From Alistipes sp. (GTDB lineage Bacteria; Bacteroidota; Bacteroidia; Bacteroidales; Rikenellaceae): DNA of 60,613 nucleotides. A program made the translations under genes and the position numbers. The stretch spans positions 1 to 60,613 of the forward strand of contig JAHHQM010000011.1 in the NCBI GenBank assembly GCA_020026395.1. Reading direction: 5' to 3'. The number at the start of each line of letters is the position of its first letter. Positions within the stretch are counted from its first letter, which is position 1. The notes beneath the pieces were generated by a model that saw nothing but the letters and a program-made list of their open reading frames with translations, was not told where the DNA came from and did not search any database. Below are positions 1 through 8,830 of this stretch, piece after piece.

Positions 1-130
1 CCCCCGATTCTTCCCCCTGCCCCCTCCGCCAAATGGCTCTATACCACCGAAAAAGTCCTCCCCGTGCATTCCCCGAGGGGGTCGTGAAATTATCCCGGGT
101 AAAAAGAGGACACTTCCCGAAAAAAAATTG

Positions 131-138
131 TATATTTG
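131..138 (+). promoter_or_regulatory. -7 box for the exported-protein cluster
   Basis: TATATTTG matches the Bacteroidota -7 consensus TAnnTTTG. It would start transcription near 145 and leave a leader of about 115 nt before the first gene. No clear TTTG is seen at the -33 spacing. The 60 bases at the left window edge are C-rich and hold no gene. Confidence 0.6.
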
Positions 139-261
139 TGTATAAATTCCCTTGTGAAATCTTTTTAAAAAAAACATAAGAAACAGAAAAAAACAATTAC
201 TTTTTCCCCTAATCCCTAATGCAATCTGATTTTTAATTAACACTTAAAACCATGAAAAACC

Positions 262-1722
262 ATGAAAAAATCTTTACTTAAGAATTGGTTGGTTTCGGCA
301 GCAGCATTTGCCGTAGTTGCCAACATCGCTCCTGCAACAGCACAGGAACCCCTTAAAAAAGAGGTACAAACGACCAAGTACCTGCGTAACTCCGTCTGCC
401 TGATTATGATGGAGGATGCGTCGGTGCCTCAGAAAGACATTTTGCGCGATACCTTCATCAACGCAAAATGGAACAACAAATACAACAACCACAACATCGC
501 CATCGAGAAGCGTATCATCGATCCTTCTCAGCTGACGCTTACGGGCGAAGATGTTGCCCGTTTCAATACGGCCTGCATCCCGACCGACCAGTTCATGGGC
601 AACCTCGAATCGGGTGCCGCCGCTCCCACGCAGACGCTTCTGCGCGAGGGTGCATTCTCGGACATCATGCGTCACCTGATGGCCGAAGCCACCACGACGA
701 TCGATACCGTGCTTCAGATCAACGCCGCACGTATGGCCAACAAATACCTGGTCGAGAATCACGTTGCCAAGGATTGCTTCGACAAGTGGTTCCTGAACGA
801 CAAGGGCGAATATACGGACGAGGTGATGCTCGACCGCGGTATGCTCAACGCCACGGCCAAGGATCGTGAGATTGCCGCCGCTTCGATGGCCGCACGTCAG
901 AAACTGATCCGCGAGAATTGCGACGAGCACGAGCTTCTGGGCAATACGTTCGTAGTCGTTACCCGTTTCAGCTATAAGGAGAAGGACGCCCTGGTCGATG
1001 ACCGTATGCTGCCGCTCTACGCCGCCGCACAACTCGACGATTCGGGTATGGGTACCATGGCACTGAACCTCGCCAAGATGGGTATCAAAACCTCACTCGG
1101 TGCAGGTTACTACGTAGTTGTCGACTCCTACCTGTTCCGTCTTCGTTGGGACGACCAGATCAAGAACGAATTCTACAACATGTGGGACGAGAACGGTCTG
1201 AACATGGAAAGCTACAACAATGCCCGTTTCCCCGCCCTGCAATTCATCGGTAACGAGCGTGCATGGGCAAAGACCCGCGCAGGTGTGTTCACCGACAAGA
1301 GCGAGGAGGAGTTGATCCGCCTGGCCGCCGTGGATGCCGTGGATGCCGTACTGGCCAAGTTCGAGCGCAAATACGACCAGTTCAAAACCAAGACCCCGCT
1401 GCACGTCATCGAGACGAAGGACAAGAAGGGTCGCACGCGTCAGGCCTATGCCGTAGAACTCGGCAGCCGTGACGGACTGGAAGGCGGTGAGATCTTCGAG
1501 GTACTCGAGGTTGTCAACAAGAAACAGGAGGACGGTACCATGAAGACCATCTACAACAAGAAGGGCGAACTGAAGGTCGACAAGAAGAACGTATGGGACA
1601 ACACGTTCAGCACGACCGAGAACACCGCCGCCGCACAACATCCCTACACGCTGCTCTCCGGTAAGGACAAGCAGACCTACTACGAGGGTATGTTGCTGAG
1701 ACTGAAGACCACAAAAAAATAA
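262..1722 (+). CDS. exported protein with FlgT-like C-terminal domain, unknown function
   Basis: A 486-residue protein with a clear signal peptide (basic start, hydrophobic stretch, cleavage near ATA-Q at 27/28), so probably periplasmic or surface exposed. The middle is alpha-helical with no motif I can name. Residues about 378-418 read like the small beta domain at the end of FlgT-type proteins (an 'ELGSRDGLEGGEIFEV' pattern, usual wording 'iGskdGvkvGd.feV'). This is fold-level resemblance, not proof of a flagellar role, and no flagellar gene is present. It is first in a run of exported proteins, 6 bp ahead of the next gene. ATG 262 was chosen because the ATG at 252 opens only a nine-codon frame. 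Function unknown. Confidence 0.85.
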   Translation: MKKSLLKNWLVSAAAFAVVANIAPATAQEPLKKEVQTTKYLRNSVCLIMMEDASVPQKDILRDTFINAKWNNKYNNHNIAIEKRIIDPSQLTLTGEDVARFNTACIPTDQFMGNLESGAAAPTQTLLREGAFSDIMRHLMAEATTTIDTVLQINAARMANKYLVENHVAKDCFDKWFLNDKGEYTDEVMLDRGMLNATAKDREIAAASMAARQKLIRENCDEHELLGNTFVVVTRFSYKEKDALVDDRMLPLYAAAQLDDSGMGTMALNLAKMGIKTSLGAGYYVVVDSYLFRLRWDDQIKNEFYNMWDENGLNMESYNNARFPALQFIGNERAWAKTRAGVFTDKSEEELIRLAAVDAVDAVLAKFERKYDQFKTKTPLHVIETKDKKGRTRQAYAVELGSRDGLEGGEIFEVLEVVNKKQEDGTMKTIYNKKGELKVDKKNVWDNTFSTTENTAAAQHPYTLLSGKDKQTYYEGMLLRLKTTKK

Positions 1723-1728
1723 CATAAC

Positions 1729-3141
1729 ATGAAAAAAATCATTGCACTTGCGCTTTTGCTGCTTTTGCCCTTGTGTATGAACTATGCACAGAAACGCAAG
1801 CAGAAAATCGCAAACGAGCAAACGGCTGCATGGCGTTATGAGTTGCAGAACGAGGCCGTCGGCAACGAACAGACCGTTTTGGTGAAGGTATGGAGCTACT
1901 CGAAAAAGGTAGCGGTGGCACGCAACCAATCCCTGAAGAATGCCATTCACGGCTTGATCTTCAAGGGTGCGGCCGGCAATTCCGATCCCGAGAAACGCAC
2001 CAAGGCACTGCCTCCCCTGGTATCGAAACCCGATGCCGAGTTGATCTATGCCCGTTTCTTCGAGCCGTTCTTTGCCGACGGCGGTGATTACCAGCGTTAT
2101 GCCACCCTTGCCAGTTCGGGTGAGGCGGGCAGCGTCCAGAAGATCGGCAAGGAGTATCGCGTGGCCACCTACGTCACCGTACAATATGCCGAACTGCGTC
2201 GTATGCTCGAAGCCAAAGGTCTGATCGAATCCATGCAGGAAGTTGTCTCCGGCAAACAGCCCTCCATCATGGTGGTGCCGAGCGACAACTGGTGCATCCA
2301 GCAGGGCTTTTTCACCGAGGTGGATAATCAGGGTACGATCGAGCGCATCCCCGACTACGGACGCGCCCTTCAGGAGGATCCCAACCTGCTGCTTGTCATC
2401 AGCAAGATCGGCGAGTTGATGGCCGACCGCGGTTTCCCGCTCGTGGATCTTGAGGCCACCCTGAAACGCATCAAGGAAGAGGATGCCGAGCAGATGCTCA
2501 CCGCATCGAAGGATACGGGTGCCGAATTGGCCGAAACGCCCCTCGAGCGCCTCTCGCGTACGGCAAAGGCCGACATCTGGATGCAGGTGACCTGGTCGAT
2601 GAACCACATGGGTCCGAAGACCTCCATCACGTTCAACCTTCAGGGCAAGGACGCCTACTCCGACAAGCAGATCGCTGCAAGTTCGGGCACGTGCCCTCCG
2701 TCGTTTGATTCGGCCATCGAGCTTCCGGTCTTCCTGGCCGAGCACGTTGCCGCCAACATCAACCCGTTCAACCAGCAGCTCATGTCCTTCTTCAACGACA
2801 TCATGCAGAACGGACGCGAAATCCGTATCTCGTGCCGTCGCTGGAACGACTGGGAGTATGATTTCGAGAGCGAGTTCGACGGAGACGAGCTGGCCGACAT
2901 CATCGAGGAGATCGTTGCCGAGAATTGCTACAACGGCAAATACGGCAGTCCTTCGATTTCGGAAAACCGCATGGATTTCACGCAGGTGCGCATCCCGATC
3001 ACCGACCAGCGAGGCCGTGATCTCGACGCCCGCAATTTCGTGAAGGTCATCCGCAAAACCCTCAAGGAGCGCTACATGATCGAGTCTAAACTCATCGGCA
3101 AGGGTCTGGGACAGGCCATCCTGATTCTCGGAGGCAAATAA
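1729..3141 (+). CDS. exported DUF6175-like protein
   Basis: A 470-residue protein with an N-terminal signal peptide (MKK start, Leu-rich core, cut near YA-Q). Residues about 35-170 have the texture of LPP20/FlgT-type domains: a stretch renewing 'vkvwsysk' and 'AV.RNQSLKNAIHGLIF', then a strand-rich half. The C-terminal half (about 185-470) resembles CsgG/TolB-like alpha/beta domains in having a phrase for low-redundancy strands around 'ADIWMQVTW'. I know similar Bacteroidota proteins under the name DUF6175; that label is from memory and should be confirmed. It follows the first gene by 6 bp, so the two are almost certainly co-transcribed. No catalytic motif is seen. Confidence 0.8.
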   Translation: MKKIIALALLLLLPLCMNYAQKRKQKIANEQTAAWRYELQNEAVGNEQTVLVKVWSYSKKVAVARNQSLKNAIHGLIFKGAAGNSDPEKRTKALPPLVSKPDAELIYARFFEPFFADGGDYQRYATLASSGEAGSVQKIGKEYRVATYVTVQYAELRRMLEAKGLIESMQEVVSGKQPSIMVVPSDNWCIQQGFFTEVDNQGTIERIPDYGRALQEDPNLLLVISKIGELMADRGFPLVDLEATLKRIKEEDAEQMLTASKDTGAELAETPLERLSRTAKADIWMQVTWSMNHMGPKTSITFNLQGKDAYSDKQIAASSGTCPPSFDSAIELPVFLAEHVAANINPFNQQLMSFFNDIMQNGREIRISCRRWNDWEYDFESEFDGDELADIIEEIVAENCYNGKYGSPSISENRMDFTQVRIPITDQRGRDLDARNFVKVIRKTLKERYMIESKLIGKGLGQAILILGGK

Positions 3142-3148
3142 CATCGGA

Positions 3149-3180
3149 TGCACAGCGATGCCCGCGGGTATCGCTGTGCA
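3149..3180. repeat. 32-nt near-perfect palindrome between two genes
   Basis: Arms TGCACAGCGAT (3149-3159) and ATCGCTGTGCA (3170-3180) are exact complements, and the centre continues pairing through CCCGCGGG. No T-run follows on either strand, so it does not look like an ordinary intrinsic terminator. It lies in the 52-bp gap inside the exported-protein cluster. Confidence 0.8.
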
Positions 3181-3193
3181 CTCCTAAAACTAC

Positions 3194-4153
3194 ATGCATA
3201 TGATCAAGAAAATAATTGCAGCAATCTTTTTGCTCACGGTTTCGTTTGCGGCGATGGCTCAGACACCCGAAAGCAACATTGCCATCACGCCCTATATGCC
3301 CGAAGGAAGTACCCTTCCGCCGGATGCGTCGTCGCGTCTTCAGAACAAGATGATGCAGATGGTCACCCAGAACCACATGGGTTCGACCTCGGGTGATTTC
3401 ATCCTGACGGCCAACTATGCCGTCATCGACAAGCAGATCACCTCGTCGGTTCCCGCGCAATACATCATCGACGTGGAGTTCTCGTTCTACGTGGTAGCCC
3501 TCGAGGAGCAGATCATCGTCAAGGAGTTCTCGCAGGAGGTTCGCGGTATGGGACGCACCGAGCAGAAGGCCGTCATCAATGCCATCAACCACCTCACCTC
3601 GCGTTCGCCCCAGGTGCGCAAGCAGATGACCGCCGCCCGCGAGAAGATCGTCGATTACTACGCACAACGCATCCCCAAACTCATCGCCAAGGCACAATCG
3701 CTGTCCGACCGCGGAGAGTATGAAGATGCCCTTGCCGTACTGACGGCCATTCCCGAATGCACGGACGAATATGCGATGGTTGCCGAGAAGATGACCTCGT
3801 TCTACGTGGCCATGGTCGACAAATATGCCGTCACTGCACTCCGCGAGGCACGGTCGAAGATCGCCCTGCGCAAATACTCGGAGGCTCTGGACTGCCTGAT
3901 CGCCGTCGATCCGATGAGTACCCATTTCAAGGAGTCGCTCGGTTTGGTCGATGAGATCAAACAGACGATCGACCGCCGCGAGGAGGAGAAACTCCGTCTG
4001 AAGCTGGCCGCCCTGGAAAAACAACGTAAGGAAGAGATCACCAAACCCGAGGAGCACATCCGCCAAAACGAAAAAATCGTCAACCGTCAGGAAACGCTCC
4101 GCGAGGAACGCACCGAATCGGCCGATTCATGGTTGAGCCGACTTTTACGTTAA
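3194..4153 (+). CDS. exported helical-repeat (TPR-like) protein
   Basis: A 319-residue protein starting MHMIKK; the in-frame ATG at 3200 is an equally good start. The signal peptide ends near AMA-Q. Residues about 25-125 form a strand-rich domain with the pattern 'FILTANYAVIDKQ...YIIDVEFSFYVVA', similar in style to the LPP20-like neighbours. Residues about 150-245 look like two or three degenerate TPR helices ('AQSLSDRGEYEDALAVL', 'ARSKIALRKYSEALDCL'). The C terminus (about 250-305) is a highly charged coiled coil rich in Glu, Lys and Arg. It may be a scaffold in the complex formed by the cluster; that is inference. It is separated from the previous gene by the palindrome at 3149-3180. Confidence 0.8.
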   Translation: MHMIKKIIAAIFLLTVSFAAMAQTPESNIAITPYMPEGSTLPPDASSRLQNKMMQMVTQNHMGSTSGDFILTANYAVIDKQITSSVPAQYIIDVEFSFYVVALEEQIIVKEFSQEVRGMGRTEQKAVINAINHLTSRSPQVRKQMTAAREKIVDYYAQRIPKLIAKAQSLSDRGEYEDALAVLTAIPECTDEYAMVAEKMTSFYVAMVDKYAVTALREARSKIALRKYSEALDCLIAVDPMSTHFKESLGLVDEIKQTIDRREEEKLRLKLAALEKQRKEEITKPEEHIRQNEKIVNRQETLREERTESADSWLSRLLR

Positions 4154-4177
4154 GTCGTTCAGTTTTAGACCAAAAAA

Positions 4178-4209
4178 TTTGTTTTATCGGCATTTTTTGA
4201 ATACTTTTG
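4178..4209 (+). promoter_or_regulatory. internal promoter before the LPP20-like gene
   Basis: TTTG at 4178-4181 and TACTTTTG at 4202-4209 are 20 bp apart, a near-ideal Bacteroidota promoter. It lies in a 114-bp AT-rich gap, so the second half of the cluster can be transcribed on its own. Confidence 0.7.
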
Positions 4210-4267
4210 AGTTATAGTAAGTATTCGGAAGCCGTTTCCAACGAAGGAAGACCCAAACAAATTCATC

Positions 4268-5557
4268 ATGAAAACCAAGAATTTACTGCTTATTTTCGGA
4301 CTGTTGCTGTGCTCGGTTTCCGCGGTATTCGCACAAGAGAAGATCGTAGAACGCAGCGCATCGCGTGCCCCCAAATGGTTGGGCATCGCCCAATCCGATT
4401 ATGTCATTGCCTCGGCTCAGGCCGAGACGCTGGACGAAGCGCAGGACAAATGTATGAACGATATCCGTCAGTCGATCATCAACGGCGTAAGCTTCAACAT
4501 CTGCTCCGAGGAGACCTCCACCGACCGTCAGACGAGCCACAACAACTCGACCGACGTGTTCCGCGGATACACCTCCGAGGTGAAGACCGTGGCTGCCAAA
4601 CTGCCGTTCATCGCCAACATCTCGTCGTCCGATGCGGAGATCTATTGGGAACGCCGACTGATCAAGAAGGAGAAGAAGTATTATTATATCGTACACATGC
4701 GCTACCCCTTCTCGCAGGCGCAGCGCGACGAGCTCATTGCCCAGTTCCTCAAGCAGGATCGCGAGCAGTACGACAAATACCTCACCCTGAAGGATCGTTT
4801 CGACAAGTTCACCTCGATCGAAGAGATCGGCCGTGCGCTGAATGACCTGCGCCCGCTGGCCAACTACTTCTTCGACTCGCGCCGTCACGACGAGGTCGTC
4901 GCCTTAAGACGCAACTACGAACGCCTCTATTCGGCCATTTCGATCGTTCCCTACTCGAACGAACTGGGATGTAATTTCTTCTACTTCCAGCTCGACGGCC
5001 GTATGATGCAGACCTCCGTAGAACCGATCATCAAGAAGCAATACGCCACGAATATCGTCGTACAACCCGTCGAAGGCGGTTACTATATGGTGACCTACGA
5101 CTACGACCAGTGCCTCGACGATGACGAGAATACGATCGAACTTCTCTACCGCATCGGCGGAGGACATACTCTGAAACACCATTTTGCATTCGATGTCAGC
5201 CAGGGCAAGACCGTTGTGATTCCCTTCGGCCAGATCGAGATCGTTCCCCAGAAGGAGGGCGACGACGAACTGCCCCTGATCAACGGTTCGATGAACCTGC
5301 GCTCGAAGTACGAGGAGGAGTTCACGGTCGAGGAACTGCGTTTTTCGATCAGCGGCTTCTCGCAACCCGTCGAGTGTGCACCCCAAACGAAGATTTCGGG
5401 TAAGGGTGACCACCGCCTCAACTTCACGGCAACGATCGAAAACACGAAATGGACGCCCGGCAAATCGACGATGGCCTATGGCAGCGTCGTGGTACGCAAC
5501 AAACGAAGCGGCAAGACCTCGGAAGTGAAATTCTCGCTTCCCTGCCTTGTCCGATAA
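4268..5557 (+). CDS. exported LPP20-like protein
   Basis: A 429-residue protein with a signal peptide cut near FA-Q (about residue 23). Residues about 30-150 match the LPP20 pattern: 'APKWLG', then a strand giving 'VIASAQAETLDEAQDKCMNDIRQ', then a later strand 'YYYIVHMRYPFSQAQRDEL'. This is the fold of proteins such as Helicobacter LPP20 and the N-terminal domain of FlgT. A helical linker follows (about 160-220). The rest (about 225-429) is strand-rich and may be one or two Ig-like domains. It has its own likely promoter and is 30 bp ahead of a second LPP20-like gene, suggesting that the two partner each other. The molecular role is unknown. Confidence 0.8.
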   Translation: MKTKNLLLIFGLLLCSVSAVFAQEKIVERSASRAPKWLGIAQSDYVIASAQAETLDEAQDKCMNDIRQSIINGVSFNICSEETSTDRQTSHNNSTDVFRGYTSEVKTVAAKLPFIANISSSDAEIYWERRLIKKEKKYYYIVHMRYPFSQAQRDELIAQFLKQDREQYDKYLTLKDRFDKFTSIEEIGRALNDLRPLANYFFDSRRHDEVVALRRNYERLYSAISIVPYSNELGCNFFYFQLDGRMMQTSVEPIIKKQYATNIVVQPVEGGYYMVTYDYDQCLDDDENTIELLYRIGGGHTLKHHFAFDVSQGKTVVIPFGQIEIVPQKEGDDELPLINGSMNLRSKYEEEFTVEELRFSISGFSQPVECAPQTKISGKGDHRLNFTATIENTKWTPGKSTMAYGSVVVRNKRSGKTSEVKFSLPCLVR

Positions 5558-5587
5558 ACCGAAACATCAACCCTAATACTTAATATC

Positions 5588-6169
5588 ATGAAAAAAAGTT
5601 TACTTTTACTGATCACCATCTTATTGGTGGCAAGCGGTGTCAATGACGCATTTGGCAAGCGCAAAAAGAAGAAATCCATCACCAACAAGGAGGTAGCCCT
5701 CGACATTCCGCTGAGCGGAGCAGAATTCCAGACCAACGACGAGTACTGGCGTGCCGTACAGAGCGGTACGAGCAACGATTTCTCGATGGCCCAGAAGATC
5801 GCCGAACAAAACTGCCGTCAGCAGCTGGCAGCAACGATTCAGGCCGACATCAAATCGGTTGTCGAAACCTACTGCCGCGATCTGAAGAATGTCGGCCGTA
5901 ACGAGATTGCCCAGACCTACCAGGAACTGACCCGTACGGTCATCAAACAGCAACTTACGGGCATTACCCAGGCCGGACAGGAGGCCTTCCGTCAGCAGGA
6001 CGGCCAGATCCGTTTCCATATTTGCTTGCAGATCAGCAAGAAGCACATGGAGGAGAAAATCCTGAACAAACTCGAGGAGGAGCAGGATCTCCGTCTGGAG
6101 TTTGACCGCGAGCGCTTCAAGCAGATCTTCAACGAAGAACTTGCCAAATTCGGCGAGCAGCAGGAATAA
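5588..6169 (+). CDS. small exported LPP20-like protein
   Basis: A 193-residue protein. The signal peptide (MKKSLLLLITILLVASG) is followed by a very basic patch (KRKKKK at about 24-29), unusual right after a cleavage site. Residues about 40-150 repeat the LPP20 layout: 'EYWRAVQSGTSNDFSMAQKIAEQNCRQQL' corresponds to the strand-helix segment where these proteins say 'A.G.g.....A...A...A...l'. The C terminus is a charged helix. It is shorter than its neighbour at 4268 and looks like a single-domain version. A strong terminator follows at 6198-6231, ending this transcription unit. Confidence 0.78.
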   Translation: MKKSLLLLITILLVASGVNDAFGKRKKKKSITNKEVALDIPLSGAEFQTNDEYWRAVQSGTSNDFSMAQKIAEQNCRQQLAATIQADIKSVVETYCRDLKNVGRNEIAQTYQELTRTVIKQQLTGITQAGQEAFRQQDGQIRFHICLQISKKHMEEKILNKLEEEQDLRLEFDRERFKQIFNEELAKFGEQQE

Positions 6170-6197
6170 GCAGCGGTAACCATCGCAAAAAAATCCA

Positions 6198-6231
6198 CGA
6201 CAACCTCTGCCACGGCGGAGGTTGTTTTTTT
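6198..6231 (+). terminator. intrinsic terminator after the LPP20-like pair
   Basis: Stem CAACCTC/GAGGTTG extended by GCC/GGC, followed by a run of seven T. It separates the LPP20-like genes from the transglutaminase-like gene. Confidence 0.85.
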
Positions 6232-6244
6232 AAATGACAATTCC

Positions 6245-8071
6245 ATGAAAAAGTTCATTCTTCTGGTTTCGGTTTTGTTCGTAGCGCTAACGGCCTCGGC
6301 ACAGCACAACTACGGAGCCGATTATCAGAAATTCAAACAGCAACGCGTGCGCGAATATCTGGACTACAGGGCGCAGGCCAACAAGCAGTTTGTCGAATTT
6401 CTGAAAAAGCAATGGAAGGACTACACGGTCAATCAGGCGAAGGAGGCACCTCTGCCCGTCGTTCGTCCCCGACCCGATGTGGCACCCAAGACCCGACCGA
6501 TTCCGTTGCCTGAGGTTACGCCCGACTTCGGTCGTCTGCGCGATCTTTCGAAACTGAGCTTAACGCCCCGACACGACTTCAAGCCGACGCCGCGTCCGCA
6601 CCGCGAATCGGGCATTCGCCCTGCACCGCGCCCCAAAGCGGAGGTTACACCGCGTCCCGCCCCGAAACCTCGTCCCGAATCGGACTTGGCGCAGCGCCCC
6701 TCACCGCGCCCCCGACCCGAAGTTGCACCGCGTCCCGCACCCCGACCGGGTGTTGCTCCGCGCCCTGTAACGCCGTCGAAGCGTCCTGATGCGCCCGCAC
6801 CGCAACCCGCCCGTCCCGAGATTCCCGCACGCCCCGACCGTCCTGCACTTCCTGCACCGCGTCCCGACATACCCGAACCTCCGACTCGCCCCACGCCCGA
6901 CCGGACGGTTGTTCCCGAACACCCCGCACCCGAGATCATCCCGATGCCCGAGCGCCCGTCCACGACGCAACACCTCGAGGTCAGTTTCTTCGGCGACCGG
7001 ATCGAAATGCCGTGGCGAGAGGATCTCACCCCGCGCATGAGCACCGTCTCCGAGCAGAGCTTCAGCAAACTGTGGAGCCAATGGAGCACGATGGACGAAA
7101 CGCAGATCGATTTCCTGAACGATTTTGTGCAAGACCATCGCCTGAACGGATGGGGTTGCTATCAGCTCATCAAACGCTTGAGCGAGGCGGCCTATACGGA
7201 CGAACACTGCTCGAGCGAGCGCATTGCCTTGCAGGCGTTCCTGCTGGCGCAGTTGAAATACCGCGCACAGGTCGGCCTGTGTAAGGATCAGCTGGTATTG
7301 CTCCTGCCGTTCCGCCAGAAGGTTTACGGCATCCCCTACCTCGATCTGAACGGCACGAAGCACTACATCTTCGGCTACAATTACGAGAAGCGTGCAGGCT
7401 TCCAGACCTACGACAACAACGTCCCCTACGCCACCGAGTTGCTCGATCTGTCGCTCGACAAGCACATGAACACCGGCATGACGCAGTCCATGAAGTTTGC
7501 CCGTATGAGCAAACTTTTGGGTGAGGAGCTTCAGGCCGAGCTCAATGTCGGCGAGGTTGCCCTCATGTTGAGCCTTCCGATGCTCGACGGCGAAGTGTAC
7601 TACGCCCAAGAGGTCGATGCCGCACTGGCCAAGCGGGTGCTTTCCGTCCTCCACCGCAAGATCGCGGGCAAGAGCGAAACGGATGCCGTGAGCTACCTGC
7701 TCAACTTCGTGCAGAACGGTTTCGATTACGCCACCGATCAGGAGATGTTCGGCCGTCAGAAGCAACTCTTCATCGAGGAGTCGTTCTACTACGGCAAGAA
7801 CAACTGCAAGGATCGCGTGGGTGTCTTCTCGTGGCTTGTGCGAGAACTGCTCGGACTGGACATGATCTCGATCACGTACGAAGGCAACGCCCAGAGCAAC
7901 GGAGTAGGTCACATCACCTGTGCCGTATGTTTCACGAAACCCGTCCAGGGCGACACGTTCACCTACAAAGGCCGGAAATACGTCATGTGCGACCCGACCT
8001 ACATCAATGCCAAAATCGGCATGACGATGCCCTGTTTCAAGAACTCACAAGGCGAGGTACACGCACTCTGA
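6245..8071 (+). CDS. exported proline-rich protein with transglutaminase-like cysteine-protease fold
   Basis: A 608-residue protein with three parts. A signal peptide cut near SA-Q (residue 20) precedes a charged helix. Residues about 68-240 form a Pro/Arg-rich region of repeats in the style PRPAPRP, probably extended and able to span the peptidoglycan. Residues about 265-608 form a globular domain ending in a papain/transglutaminase-like core: Cys521 (NNCKDR), His556 (GHITCA) and Asp583 (CDPTY) are in the order and spacing of the Cys-His-Asp triad of that superfamily. A peptidase, amidase or cross-linking role on an envelope substrate is plausible but unproven. It has no obvious promoter of its own and sits just past a terminator, so read-through or a weak start may supply its transcript. 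Confidence 0.82.
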   Translation: MKKFILLVSVLFVALTASAQHNYGADYQKFKQQRVREYLDYRAQANKQFVEFLKKQWKDYTVNQAKEAPLPVVRPRPDVAPKTRPIPLPEVTPDFGRLRDLSKLSLTPRHDFKPTPRPHRESGIRPAPRPKAEVTPRPAPKPRPESDLAQRPSPRPRPEVAPRPAPRPGVAPRPVTPSKRPDAPAPQPARPEIPARPDRPALPAPRPDIPEPPTRPTPDRTVVPEHPAPEIIPMPERPSTTQHLEVSFFGDRIEMPWREDLTPRMSTVSEQSFSKLWSQWSTMDETQIDFLNDFVQDHRLNGWGCYQLIKRLSEAAYTDEHCSSERIALQAFLLAQLKYRAQVGLCKDQLVLLLPFRQKVYGIPYLDLNGTKHYIFGYNYEKRAGFQTYDNNVPYATELLDLSLDKHMNTGMTQSMKFARMSKLLGEELQAELNVGEVALMLSLPMLDGEVYYAQEVDAALAKRVLSVLHRKIAGKSETDAVSYLLNFVQNGFDYATDQEMFGRQKQLFIEESFYYGKNNCKDRVGVFSWLVRELLGLDMISITYEGNAQSNGVGHITCAVCFTKPVQGDTFTYKGRKYVMCDPTYINAKIGMTMPCFKNSQGEVHAL

Positions 8072-8090
8072 TCCTCCCGAAACACCCTTT

Positions 8091-8131
8091 ACGGTCGGAA
8101 CCCCACACGGATTCCGACCGTTTTTTTACCC
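8091..8131 (+). terminator. intrinsic terminator
   Basis: Stem ACGGTCGGAA/TTCCGACCGT with an 11-nt loop, then seven T. It closes the exported-protein cluster. Confidence 0.9.
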
Positions 8132-8158
8132 GAAGCGGCGTATTCCGAAAAAATCTTG

Positions 8159-8166
8159 TACCTTTG
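8159..8166 (+). promoter_or_regulatory. -7 box of engB
   Basis: TACCTTTG is an exact TAnnTTTG match 18 nt before the engB ATG, predicting a leader of only about 12 nt. Confidence 0.75.
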
Positions 8167-8184
8167 TCCCAAACTGAACACACC

Positions 8185-8778
8185 ATGCAAATCCGAAAAG
8201 CCGAATTCAAGTGCTCGTCCGAGCGAATCAATCAGGTGCCGAAAGACGACCTGAAGGACATCGCCTTCATTGGCCGCAGTAATGTGGGCAAGTCGTCGCT
8301 GATCAACATGCTGACCAACCGTCAGGGGTTGGCCAAGGTGTCGGGTACGCCCGGCAAAACGCGTCTGATCAACCATTTTCTGATCGACAAGGCGTGGTAT
8401 CTGGTCGATCTGCCGGGTTACGGCTACGCCCGCACCTCGAAAACCGTCCGTGACGATTTCTCGAAGATCATCACCGACTATGTGTTGAAATGCCGCAAGA
8501 TGCATTTCCTGTTTGTGTTGGTGGACATACGACTCGAACCGCAAAAGATCGACCTGAGGTTTATCCGCATGCTCGGCGAAAACGGCGTCCCGTTCGGCAT
8601 CATCTTCACCAAGGCCGACAAGCTCTCGCAAAACCAGCAGAACAAAAACGTCACCTATTATAAAAAAACACTGGCCGAGGAGTGGGAGGAACTTCCCCCG
8701 ATGTTCGTCACCTCGTCGGAGAAGGCACTCGGACGCGACGAAGTGATCGATTTTATCGGGAAATGTCTCGAAGTTTAA
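8185..8778 (+). CDS. engB: ribosome biogenesis GTPase EngB (YihA/YsxC)
   Basis: A 197-residue TRAFAC GTPase that helps late assembly of the large ribosomal subunit. Motifs visible: G1 GRSNVGKSS, G2 threonine in GTPGKTR, G3 DLPGYG, G4 TKAD and a G5-like SSE. The length is typical of the family. ATG 8185 was chosen because it gives the family-standard start and follows a good -7 box. The reading frame is open further upstream, but that part overlaps the previous gene and its terminator. Confidence 0.95.
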   Translation: MQIRKAEFKCSSERINQVPKDDLKDIAFIGRSNVGKSSLINMLTNRQGLAKVSGTPGKTRLINHFLIDKAWYLVDLPGYGYARTSKTVRDDFSKIITDYVLKCRKMHFLFVLVDIRLEPQKIDLRFIRMLGENGVPFGIIFTKADKLSQNQQNKNVTYYKKTLAEEWEELPPMFVTSSEKALGRDEVIDFIGKCLEV

Positions 8779-8830
8779 CAAATTGTTGAAAATTCATGAC
8801 AAAAAAACGAATTTTCTCACAGGTTTGTCC

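Noticed and set aside
1093..3153. 686-residue open frame antisense to the second exported protein
   Set aside because: It spans two real genes on the opposite strand and has no start signal or family.
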